From Tritrichomonas musculus (lineage: Eukaryota > Parabasalia > Tritrichomonadida > Tritrichomonadidae), in assembly GCA_039105265.1 (NCBI GenBank), contig JAPFFF010000011.1, positions 3,658,001 through 3,722,000 on the forward strand: DNA of 64,000 bases, given 5' to 3'. Made by a program: the position numbers and the translations under genes. The notes under the pieces were generated by a model. It saw only the letters and a list, made by a program, of their open reading frames with translations. It was not told where the DNA came from and ran no database searches. Each line of letters begins with the position of its first letter. The stretch's first letter is position 1. Shown here piece by piece: positions 42,430 to 51,625 of the stretch.

Positions 42430-43060
42430 GAGATAAATTTCCAATTGAAGTTACAGAAGAAGGAATTGTGATTTGTATCAATGATGAACATCCATAGAAA
42501 GCAAAAGATCCAATTGAAGTTACAGAAGAAGGAATTGTGATTTCTCTCAATGATGAACATCCATAGAAAGCAGAATCTCCAATTGAAGTTACAGAAGAAG
42601 GAATTGTGATTTCTCTCAATGATGAACATCCAAAGAAAGCAAAAGATCCAATTGAAGTTACAGAAGAAGGAATTGTGATTTGTGTCAATGATGAACATCC
42701 ATAGAAAGCACGATCTCCAATTGAAGTTACAGAAGAAGGAATTGTGATTTGTGTCAATGATGAACATCCACTGAAAGCAAAAGATCCAATTGAAGTTACA
42801 GAAGAAGGAATTGTGATTTGTGTCAATGATGAACATCCATAGAAAGCAGAATCTCCAATTGAAGTTACAGAAGAAGGAATTGTGATTTCTCTCAATGATG
42901 AACATCCAAAGAAAGCAAAAGATCCAATTGAAGTTACAGAAGAAGGAATTGTGATTTGTGTCAATGATGAACATCCATAGAAAGCACGATCTCCAATTGA
43001 AGTTACAGAAGAAGGAATTGTGATTTGTGTCAATGATCAACATCCACTGAAAGCATAATC
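42430..43060 (-). repeat. 69-bp tandem LRR repeat, about nine copies
   Basis: Each 69-bp unit encodes one 23-residue BspA LRR. DNA identity between units is very high, varying mainly at a few codons (SFAF, DRAF or DSAF; TQI or REI), indicating recent expansion or homogenisation. Confidence 0.9.
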
Positions 43061-43161
43061 TCCAATATGGATGCTTTCTTGTGACAACAGAAGTTCAATA
43101 ATATCTTGGTGATTATTCTGTGCAGCTAAATGAATTGCTGTTATATTAAAATAGATTCGTT

Positions 43162-43451
43162 GAATTCCATGAAATACTTATTTGCAGAATTCCATGAAAT
43201 ACTTATTTGCAGAATTTCATGAAATACTTATTTGCAGAATTTCATGAAATACTTATTTGCAGAATTTCATGAAATACTTATTTGCAGAATTTCATGAAAT
43301 ACTTAGTTGCAGAATTTCATGAAATACTTAGTTGCAGAATTTCATGAAATACTTATTTGCAGAATTTCATGAAATACTTAGTTGCAGAATTTCATGAAAT
43401 ACTTAGTTGCAGAATTTCATGAAATTCTTAGTTGCAAAATATCATGAAATG
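43162..43451. repeat. 25-bp tandem array, 11 copies plus a partial one
   Basis: Unit GAATTTCATGAAATACTTAT plus TTGCA; copies start every 25 bp from 43162 to 43412, with a degenerate one from 43437. Each unit contains an imperfect palindrome (GAATTTCATGAAATaC). On the gene's strand each unit contains AAGTATTTCATG. The period is not a multiple of three and the block has stops, so it is not coding; it lies within the intervening segment of the ankyrin/BspA gene. Confidence 0.92.
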
Positions 43452-44841
43452 TTTTGTCATTAATTTTATAATTTGATTGTGATAAACTTGATGTTGACTT
43501 TAATAATCAAATGTCATTTAAAATGTTGATCGTTTAAATGATAGTCGAGTTTATATCAATATTCTCTTGTTCTAAATAAAGTTTCACAGCCGTGTAATAA
43601 TCGAATTCGCATAAATAATAAAAAGTGTATTTGTATTTTATGTTTTCTCCGAGAAAACAATAATTGCGATATTCAAAACTATATCGATAAAGATTTTCGT
43701 CGAATTTATTTTCAATGTCGTTTTTCATTTCTTCTTCATCAATCAGATAATTGATGATATACCTTAAAACATCGTTATGATGACTTTTGATCGATTCGCA
43801 AAGAATACTTTCATACGTGCCTTTCGGTGGTGAGATTTCATTGTCTTCAAGATATTTGATCAGTTCTGCATCTCCACTATGAATCGTATAATACCAAATA
43901 TTTGATCTCATCGTAGCTCCATTCTTGTGCATGTATCGGATAATTTCATTCGATCCATAAAATGCTGCATATTCAATAATTTTGATTCTTTTATTATTTT
44001 TCATTAAGAGTTCATTCGTTTCAAAAATCGATGTTTCAATATTACTTTCAAGCGACAAATTCGTTCTGTTGACATGAACAATGAATTCTTTCGTTTCTTG
44101 TTTTCGAATAATTTCACTTAAATAACTATCATTTTCACCTTCTCGCCGTCGTTCATAGAAATGTTCTTCTTCTTCTTCTTTTTCTTTTATAATTTCTTTT
44201 ATTAAATCTTCTTTCCTCAAAATTGAATTTTGACAAGAATATTTGTCAATGAATTCTTTCGTGATGAATTCTTTGATTTCTGGTGAAAAATATTCGCAAT
44301 ATTTATTTGCAAGAAATTCATCACTCGTTATTCGTGATACGATGTATTCATCAAGCGTTATGATTCGTTTTTCAATAAGGAATAGAAAAAGTCGTTTGTT
44401 GTTTTGAAAAAGTTCGAAGATTTCTGAATTATTCATTATTTTAGTAATATCTTTCTTCAGAATGTCAATAATTCGTTCAATTTTGTTATAAAAGTTATTA
44501 GTTCGTTGATGATTATTAGCAATATTATTTATAAAATATAATATTTCTTTGATTTCATGATAATCTTCGTAAACTTATTGATCCTTGAGAACTTGAAGAA
44601 AGATTTCAAAATTCTCTTCGACATTCTTTTCTTCTTCAAGATATTCTAAAAGAACTCTTTGAATGTTTTTCTTTTGATCAAAATATTCTTTGATATTCAT
44701 TTTTATCTGATATAAAAACATAAATTCCATTTGAATTTACAAAAAGAAGGAATTATATTTGGATTTGAATTTGAATTTAAAAACATGTTAGTGGAAATAA
44801 ATATAAGAAATACTTAATCAATCAAATAAATTAAAGTTTAT

Positions 44842-44912
44842 TAAATAATTATTTCAATCAGATAGGCTTTTGGATCATTTTGATCTGCAGCAAGTTTCAA
44901 ATAGTGTATTGA
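44842..44912 (-). pseudogene. Sel1-repeat relic
   Basis: The minus strand reads SIHYLKLAADQNDPKAYLIE, the core of a trichomonad Sel1 repeat, with no usable gene on either side. It is a short scrap, probably from a Sel1 kinase. Confidence 0.6.
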
Positions 44913-45058
44913 TAACAATAAATATAATAAAATATCTCTTTTTAAAAATAATATATGAATCCTGCTGGAAAAGTAAAAATTTTTTTGACTATTGTCAATT
45001 ATGTTACCGTATTTTATTAATAGCTGGAAAAGTAACTGAGATTTTGGCACTTATTTAT

Positions 45059-46242
45059 TTAATCAAATAAGCCACGCCTCAAAATTGAATCTCTGGGATT
45101 AAATTCTAAATGGCAATGCGTGCAAATACAAACCTTTGATGATGTCGATAATTTTTCATCAAGAATTAATTGGTGACAATGAGGACATTTAAAGTACAAA
45201 GCACAATATTTAGAAGAATCTGGATCATTTCTTCTAATTGCTTCTGATGTTGCCCGAATTGATCTTTCATAATTAGTTTTTTCATTTTGAGTTAAGTCAT
45301 TTAATGTCCAATAAACATCATAAAATGTCATTGGGCTGTCATCGAATGCAGTTAAGACATCAGCATTTTCAATACGAAATCTTCCATTGTTCCCCCATTG
45401 TGGTCCCCATGAGTTTAAGAATTCTAAAGCTGAGATGTTTGCATCAATTAAAACAACAGCATGACCACCACCACCTTTTTCATACCGATCTCCATATGAA
45501 CCATCTGGCTCTAAAAGGTCTGACTTTTTAAGAACTCCTTTTGGATTTTTTTTGAAAAAAGCACTAAATTTATCCCAAGCTTTATTTGGAAGCCAAAAAC
45601 TTGCAGTGCAAACTCTTCCCAATGCAATAGCCAAACTTGCTTTTTCTTCATTTTCCAATCTTTTTGTATGCAAATTGTATTTTTTACAATGTTTTTCTAA
45701 AACTTTTGATGTGACTGCTCCTTTATCTCTTTTTGGTGAAAAATCATTAATAATTCGATCAAAGATTGTATTGAAACTAGGAATATTGCGCAAAAGATTC
45801 TACAAAGTGAAAGTTGAATAGTACATGAGCAAGCATAAGCAAAACAAATAGGCTCTCCATTTTGATGAAATGATTGCTGATTCATTAATTGGTCATCACG
45901 AATTACATTCATGTAAATGGAGCTAAAAGCATTTGTAAAAAAGTTTTCATCATTAATTAAATCTGTCAGCACTTCTGAAAACTCATTAATTATATCTGGA
46001 TGATTTACTTGGAAGAACAAGTGGCATGCACGTTCTTTCGGCATCTCCCAATGATATTTTTGTGATAAAATTTGAAAACCTGGGGAGTAAACAGGAAGTA
46101 CAGAGCTCATTTTAAATAATTTATTGCAATAACTATCTAATTCTGAAGGTGGATTATAATACAATTTACGAGGGTTGGAAATGAGCTTTGATGAAAAATA
46201 TAGGTCATCCAATAAGTTCGTAACTGGCACTTTTTTCCACAT
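45059..46242 (-). CDS. Papain-like (C1) cysteine peptidase with C-terminal zinc ribbon; one frameshift
   Basis: ATG at 46242 with TCATAT upstream. The first frame holds the oxyanion Gln127 and catalytic Cys133 (QNGEPICFAYA; spacing of 6 as in papain) and runs to about 45790, where the frame changes once. The second frame reads NIPSFNTIFDRII, then GGGGHAVVLIDANIS with the catalytic His and FLNSWGPQWGNNG with the catalytic Asn, 16 residues apart as in papain. After the peptidase come CPHCHQLIL and CICTHCHLEFNP, two CxxC knuckles of a zinc ribbon. There is no signal peptide or inhibitory propeptide. The N-terminal 100 residues (NPRKLYYNPPSELD, HLFFQVNHPDIINEF) are not peptidase and may be the end of the vWA protein encoded just upstream. 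All catalytic residues are kept, so the frameshift may be a sequence error. Confidence 0.75.
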
Positions 46243-46547
46243 ATAGATATGATATAAAATATTTATTTATTTATATATAAGCATTTCATCAATATCTATA
46301 TATTTATTATTTTCGATTTTTGTTTAATTTATTATTCAGTACTTTTAAGAGATTTTTTTCAATTTAAGGCTGAAAAATGATTATTGAATTTTTGTGGTAT
46401 TTACTCAATGCATGAAATACTTTTCATTTATCCGAATATTGATATAGGTAATATGCATACACTATTATTATAATTAATTATAAAATTGATAAATCATTAA
46501 CCAATGGTTTTGAAAATATCTAAATAAAAATGTTTCAATAAAAAAAT
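46243..46547. other. 305-bp spacer between vWA and papain-like genes
   Basis: AT-rich with stops in all frames. It may be plain intergenic DNA or an unspliced intervening sequence within one vWA-peptidase gene (see findings). TCATAT just before 46242 could also be an initiator. Confidence 0.4.
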
Positions 46548-47681
46548 TCAATGATTTTGACCTTTTTTGGCTATTTTTTTTTCAAAAATTTGAATATATA
46601 TATAACAGCTAACAAAGATTATATCTTTCAAATCGTCATTTTCAAAATTTTCAACTAAATATTCATATGGATCTAGTCCTTCATTATGTTCACCATCAGT
46701 AATCAAGAAAAGAATTCGATACCTTGTCTTTTGATTATCTAAAAATGTAGCAAAACTATTTGTAAGTGCAACAGATGTTGCTGTTCTTCCATATACAAAT
46801 TTCTTGAAGTAGTTCATTAATGGATAAAATCCAATTATTTTGACCTTATTTTTAAACTCTTCCAATTCTTTTTTTAAGTTTTCCCCACTTAACAGTGTCA
46901 AACGGAATGATTCATCCCAATCATATTTATCGCATGAAATTCTATTACTTATATTATCGGTGCATATTTGCAAAGCACGGTCAACTTCTTCTTGAACACT
47001 AGAATCATATTTTTCATCAATTGCCTTAGATCCAAAATATGATGGTAGTCCAAGTGAAAAAAGTATCGGTGCAGCAACTAATCCAGCACCTCCTAATGGG
47101 GCTGTTACAACGCATGCGGCTCCAGCCAAAATACATAGAAATGGAGATGCTTTTGCAAAACCTTTGCCACCATGAATGAGGGCTGTTTCTGCTCCATTTT
47201 TCACTTTTGGTGGTAAGTTATCAACTAATAATGTACATAGATTTGAATCACCAATTGCAATTTTATATATTTCTTCACATTGTTTCTCTGATGTTTTTTG
47301 AAGATATTTAATAAGATATTTAGCTCCAAACTTTTCTCCTAATTTACCAAGACGTTCACGATATGAAGTACTATTCAAATTACAATATTCAATTATTTCT
47401 TGACTAACTGCAATTTGATTTAAATTTTCATTAATTTCAATGGAAGATATCATTTTCATAAAATCGCATTCTTGTTTTGGTTTACAACCAAATAAGGCAC
47501 CACCTACCTTGATTATTTTATACTTATTTGTGTTTTGAACAAGCTTATCTAAAGCTGAAAAAATTGTCTCTGCACTCGTTGTTGAATTGACAGTATCATC
47601 AAAAGGTTTTGCCATTGATTCAGAAACGTCAAAATTGAATATAATTAAAAATTTAGGGTTTTCTTGTTGATATCTTTCCAT
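46548..47681 (-). CDS. vWA-domain protein with MIDAS site (377 aa)
   Basis: The ATG at 47681 (MERYQQENPKFLIIFNF) is preferred over the one 13 codons upstream, because TCACTT, an initiator match, lies between them about 10 bp before 47681. The metal-ion-dependent adhesion site is complete: D18-x-S20-x-S22 in FNFDVSESM, the Thr in YGRTATS, and the Asp in LITDGEHNEG. A Gly/Ala-rich hydrophobic hairpin (CILAGAACVVTAPLGGAGLV) interrupts the vWA fold at about 180-210 and could insert in a membrane. The frame ends soon after the last core strand (DIIFVSCYI) with an AT-rich tail IQIFEKKIAKKGQNH, which looks like read-through into a spacer. vWA domains bind proteins through the metal; partner unknown. 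Confidence 0.78.
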   Translation of the reverse strand: MERYQQENPKFLIIFNFDVSESMAKPFDDTVNSTTSAETIFSALDKLVQNTNKYKIIKVGGALFGCKPKQECDFMKMISSIEINENLNQIAVSQEIIEYCNLNSTSYRERLGKLGEKFGAKYLIKYLQKTSEKQCEEIYKIAIGDSNLCTLLVDNLPPKVKNGAETALIHGGKGFAKASPFLCILAGAACVVTAPLGGAGLVAAPILFSLGLPSYFGSKAIDEKYDSSVQEEVDRALQICTDNISNRISCDKYDWDESFRLTLLSGENLKKELEEFKNKVKIIGFYPLMNYFKKFVYGRTATSVALTNSFATFLDNQKTRYRILFLITDGEHNEGLDPYEYLVENFENDDLKDIIFVSCYIYIQIFEKKIAKKGQNH

Positions 47682-48525
47682 GAATAAAAAGTGATGTCTT
47701 TTATATTTCAATATATTCAAATTAATTTAAAATTTTACTTAAGTGTCACATATTGAATTCAAAAGTTTTTCATTTTTTGCCTTATTATTTTAACAAAAGT
47801 TTTGCGATCAAAAGTTTGAGGTCAATATATTTTGATTGAATTCAATATATTTATATTAGGGTTTTTAAATATGATTTTCAATAAAATCATCTTTCAGTAT
47901 AATCATCTTTATGTAAAAACTATATGGCCATACAAAAAATGAAAAAGAGGAAACCTTTTTAAAGCACTAGGGAGTTTTGTGACGCCAGCTTCCTACAAGC
48001 TCCTCGATATTGGTTGTAAATTGCAAGCTTTGAATCGAATAAAATGCCAAAGAATTTTTTTGGAATTGCTTTTGTTGGAGAATCTTCGGCGAATGTAAGT
48101 TATTTGATTTTACTGTATTTGAATGATCTTTCTGAAATTTTTGTTACTATATATTTTTGCGAGTTATAAACTATTGGTTATGGAATTAGAATATCATTTT
48201 CTGCATCATTTTATAATATTATTGTAGCTACATTGGAATCTTTTTAAATATACATTGTAAATTGAATGCATTTTATTTTAATACTTTGTTAACTTGTTTT
48301 AACATATTATAATCAAATTTACGATACTGTTAGCATTATAAAATATATTTAAGTTAAAAATATATACTATATTATATTTTCTTTTTATCATTAGAAAAAA
48401 ATTAAATTTTAAGTAACAATTTTTCAAGATAATAATAATAATAATATAAATTGGCACTTTTTGAATGAATATTCAAAAAGTGACTTGTAAAATTCTCATA
48501 CCTTTTTCCTCCTTTGAAATCCCTA
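47682..48525. other. AT-rich intergenic region, about 840 bp
   Basis: Divergent promoter region. A 48044-start frame of about 40 codons (MPKNFFGIAFVGESSAN) is seen but not supported as a gene. TCACTT at about 47690 (minus strand) probably serves the vWA gene. Confidence 0.45.
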
Positions 48526-49716
48526 ATGGATATTAGTGTATACGTTAATATGAAAAAAGAATTTCATGAAAATATCCTTAATTTTCTCGAAAGTGAAGAA
48601 GATTCAAGTTTTTCATTTTTTACAAATTTTATCGATACTCATAAAATCTTTGAAGATAAAGATGAAATACTAGAAATTTTTCGACTTTTATTAAGTATAT
48701 CCAATAATCATCATAGATGTTTTTCATTTTTTGATAAAATTGGGGAAATAATTATATATTTGTTAAATTTGATTAACCCTGCATTACAAAATTCAGATAT
48801 TTTTGATTTATTTTTAGAAAATAAGCTAATTTTACTTTTTCTTTTCAAAAACAATATCGTTAAAATGGACAAATATATTTTTGACACTATTTTTGACAAA
48901 AGAGAAGCAAACGGAAACAAATATCGCCATTTCTTTTATCCGGAGCTCAAATCATTTAACGATGATAACAAAAACAAAATCATTGAAAGAGAATTTTCAC
49001 AATTTGATCCACAAATAAAAGATAATTTTGAAGAGAAACGTCAAATCGGCGAAAATGAGTCTTATATTTGCGAATTAATTCGAAAAGATTCTATTCAAGA
49101 GTTTGTTTCCTATATTAGCATGTCAAACATTCCATTATCAAGCATTATTAAGCCAAGTATCTTTGAAACAAATCCATTTTTAATTGAAAAACAAGACGTT
49201 TCATTAATTGAATATGCCGCATTTTTTGGATCAATGCAAATCATTCAGTATTTGCTGATTAATGGAATTTCATTGCCGCCATCATCATGGAAATGTGCAA
49301 TTCATTCTCAGAATGCTGATTTGATTCATTTTCTCGAAGAAAAACATGTTCTTCCAACTGACCAAACATTTGGCGAATGTTATAAAGAAGCGATTAAATG
49401 TCATCACAATAATATTGCCAATTATATTGAAAGCAACTTGTTAACTTCTGTTCCAAGAAATGATATTTCTTTTCGTTTCCAATATTATAATTATGAATTC
49501 ATTCCAGATGATTTATCAAATAATTCAATTTTGGGTTATTTCGTCCTATATGATTATGTCCCTTTTGTTTATCTTCTTTTAAAAGCAAGGAAATGGAATT
49601 TGAATGAAAAGATAATTTACTTTTTTGTTTTTTTTAGTTTATATAATTTTACTTTTATTTATTTTTTTCATATAAATCAAATACATAATTATTATATTTC
49701 AAAAGATTTAAATTGA
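48526..49716 (+). CDS. N-terminal part of ankyrin/BspA-LRR protein
   Basis: The ATG at 48526 (MDISVYVNMKKEFHENILNF) aligns with the starts of the sister genes at 31157 and 44700. Shared motifs are NKLILLFLFKNNIVKMDKYI, FEEKRQIGENESYICELIRK, SIFETNPFLIEK, IEYAAFFGSMQIIQYL, HFLEEKHVLP and CHHNNIANYI. After ARKWNLNEKI the frame runs into very AT-rich codons (IYFFVFFSLYNFTF) and stops at 49716; the expected ankyrin unit resumes at 49780. Thus the last about 35 codons are probably not protein but the start of an intervening sequence. Together with 49780-51504 it forms one protein of about 940 residues. Confidence 0.8.
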   Translation: MDISVYVNMKKEFHENILNFLESEEDSSFSFFTNFIDTHKIFEDKDEILEIFRLLLSISNNHHRCFSFFDKIGEIIIYLLNLINPALQNSDIFDLFLENKLILLFLFKNNIVKMDKYIFDTIFDKREANGNKYRHFFYPELKSFNDDNKNKIIEREFSQFDPQIKDNFEEKRQIGENESYICELIRKDSIQEFVSYISMSNIPLSSIIKPSIFETNPFLIEKQDVSLIEYAAFFGSMQIIQYLLINGISLPPSSWKCAIHSQNADLIHFLEEKHVLPTDQTFGECYKEAIKCHHNNIANYIESNLLTSVPRNDISFRFQYYNYEFIPDDLSNNSILGYFVLYDYVPFVYLLLKARKWNLNEKIIYFFVFFSLYNFTFIYFFHINQIHNYYISKDLN

Positions 49717-49779
49717 AATGATTTCAAATACAGTTCAAAATTTTTTATTTTTTAATGAAATTTATATTTTATTTATTTT
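49612..49779 (+). other. Intervening sequence between N-terminal domain and ankyrin/LRR part
   Basis: About 170 bp of extreme AT content with stops in all frames separates NLNEK from NGVPLSFAAKNNN. The 3' edge ends TTTATTTTAAT before the repeat, like the edges near 29899 and 43150. No GTATGT donor or ACTAACACACAG acceptor of known Trichomonas introns is present. Confidence 0.5.
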
Positions 49780-51504
49780 AATGGTGTTCCTTTGTCTTTT
49801 GCTGCAAAAAATAATAATATTAATCTTGTAAACATATTGTTAAGTCAGCCTGAAATTGAAATTGTAGAGAATTGTTTCAAAGGATGCTCAAAATTACAGC
49901 AGATTAAAGTTCCATCATCTGTAACTTCAATTGGAGCAAATGCTTTTTATGAATGCAGCTCATTAAAAGAAATAGAACTTCCTTCCTCAATAAAAGAAAT
50001 CGGCAGTAATGCATTTTGCAGATGCACTTCATTAGTGAAAGTGAGCCTTTCTTCTTCAATTAAGTACATTAAAAAGGGAACGTTTTGGATGTGCACATCC
50101 TTAGAAACTATTGAATTGCCTTCATCATTAATAATCATTGAAGAAATGGCATTTCACAGTTGTTCGAAATTAACAAAAATTGAAATTCCATCATCATGTG
50201 CTCAGATTGAAAAACAAGCTTTTGATGGATGCGTTTCATTAAAGGAAATAATTCTTCCTTCATCAATTAAAATAATTGGGCAATTAGCATTTTATGGATG
50301 CTCATCACTTAACGAAATTACTCTCCCTCCTAAAATAGAAGTTATTGAACAATGCCTTCTTCATTCATGTTTATCTTTGACAAAAATTGTTCTTCCTTCT
50401 TCCTTGAAAACAATTAATGAAATCGCTTTCAGAGGATGCAGCTCATTGAAAACAATAATAATTCCTTCTTCCGTTGAGCAAATTGGTAACGGAGCTTTCT
50501 ATGGATGCACATCTTTAGTTGAAATAAAAATTCCAAACAATGTTAAATGCATTGGATCCGAATGCTTTAGTCTTTGTTCATCATTGATTGAAATTGAAAT
50601 TCCACCTTCAGTAACATCAATTGGAGCTTTTGCATTTAGTAAATGTACATCATTAAAGAAAGTAAACAACATGTCATCTGTAAATGAAATAAAAGAAAGT
50701 ACTTTTGATTTTTGTTCTTCAGTAGAAATAATGATAATTCCACATTCAGTCGAATTTATCCAAGAATCTGCTTTCAGAGGATGCAAATCATTAAAGAATT
50801 TGGATCTGCCTCCGAATACCTGTTCATACGGCAAGAAGGCATTTTGTGGTTGTTCTTCATTGACAGAATTAACTATTCCATATCTATATAATGAAATTAA
50901 AGAGAATCTTTTTGCAGGTTGTTCTTCATTGAAAAAAATAACAATACTTAATAAATACAATACCATAAAAGAATTTGCATTTGATAATTGCGTGTCATTA
51001 ACTCAAATAACTATCCCTGATTCTGTGAAATTTATTGATCATAGCGCTTTTCAAAATTGCACTTCTTTGGTTGAAATAGTCCTACCAAAATTGATTACTT
51101 ATATTACGGAGTCTCTGTTTTTAAATTGCACCTCATTGAAAAAGATAATCCTTCCAGAAAATGTACAGGAAATCAGATCGCATGCATTCCAAAATTGTTC
51201 CTCTTTGGAGTCAATTACTTTTCCATCCAAGTTGAATAAAATTGGTTCAGAATCATTCAAAGGTTGCACGTCATTAACAAAAGTTTCTATTCCAGATGAG
51301 GTGGTTACTATTGGAGAACTCGCTTTTCAAAATTGCACATCATTAAAAGAAATTGCCACTGGTTCTTCACTGAAGTCACTTTCATTATCAAGTGTTTTCA
51401 AAGGATGTTCTTCTTTAGAAATAATTGAAATATCTTATACTTGCTCATTCAATCAAAAATCATTTGATAAAAGTATCAAAATAATAAGAACAGGTGAACC
51501 TTAA
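49780..51504 (+). CDS. Ankyrin unit plus about 22 BspA-type LRRs (C-terminal part)
   Basis: The open frame begins with an ankyrin unit (NGVPLSFAAKNNNINLVNIL, LSQPEI) without its own ATG, and turns after EIEIVENCFKGCSKLQ directly into about 22 BspA LRRs of 23 residues ([17 protein letters not shown] type) that are well diverged, unlike those at 42.4 kb. It closes with KSFDKSIKIIRTGEP, a usual end for this family. The ankyrin-to-LRR switch occurs in the same place as in the pseudogene at 43.05 kb, so this is an ancestral fusion. No TM segment; probably intracellular. Confidence 0.82.
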   Translation, partial: NGVPLSFAAKNNNINLVNILLSQPEIEIVENCFKGCSKLQQIKVPSSVTSIGANAFYECSSLKEIELPSSIKEIGSNAFCRCTSLVKVSLSSSIKYIKKGTFWMCTSLETIELPSSLIIIEEMAFHSCSKLTKIEIPSSCAQIEKQAFDGCVSLKEIILPSSIKIIGQLAFYGCSSLNEITLPPKIEVIEQCLLHSCLSLTKIVLPSSLKTINEIAFRGCSSLKTIIIPSSVEQIGNGAFYGCTSLVEIKIPNNVKCIGSECFSLCSSLIEIEIPPSVTSIGAFAFSKCTSLKKVNNMSSVNEIKESTFDFCSSVEIMIIPHSVEFIQESAFRGCKSLKNLDLPPNTCSYGKKAFCGCSSLTELTIPYLYNEIKENLFAGCSSLKKITILNKYNTIKEFAFDNCVSLTQITIPDSVKFIDHSAFQNCTSLVEIVLPKLITYITESLFLNCTSLKKIILPENVQEIRSHAFQNCSSLESITFPSKLNKIGSESFKGCTSLTKVSIPDEVVTIGELAFQNCTSLKEIATGSSLKSLSLSSVFKGCSSLEIIEISYTCSFNQKSFDKSIKIIRTGEP

Positions 51505-51625
51505 CCAGAACATTAAATACATTTAAAATACCTAAATAATAATTATCTTATTTGAGTAATTAAAAGTTTTCATAAGAAAACAATTTTTTTTTTTTTTCTT
51601 CATATATTTTATTTATTTATTTAAT

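Larger units (their letters stand above)
42398..44700 (-). pseudogene. Ankyrin/BspA-LRR protein gene with two in-frame stops and an intervening repeat block
   Basis: ATG at 44700 (MNIKEYFDQKKNIQRVLLEY). The N-terminal domain parallels the genes at 31157 and 48526: NNKRLFLFLIEKRIITLDEY, FYERRREGENDSYLSEIIRK, IEYAAFYGSNEIIRYM, KSHHNDVLRYI. A TAA interrupts it near 44576. After NIDINST the frame closes at 43534; about 370 bp of AT-rich DNA including a 25-bp tandem array follow, then an ankyrin unit (ITAIHLAAQNNHQDIIELLL near 43060-43150). This runs directly into nine near-identical 23-residue BspA LRRs ([18 protein letters not shown]), with a TGA in place of a Ser codon near 43038. It ends [10 protein letters not shown] at 42398. 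The intervening block sits where the sister genes also have one. Two point stops suggest a recently dead gene. Confidence 0.75.

Noticed and set aside
43162-43451. CRISPR-like regular array
   Set aside because: Units follow each other without unique spacers; eukaryotic minisatellite.
48044-48170. Short plus frame MPKNFFGIAFVGESS with a P-loop-like GESS and a following GTAAGT
   Set aside because: Lacks the GK[ST] of a P-loop, only about 40 codons, and no downstream exon could be identified. Could be a scrap of a small GTPase.
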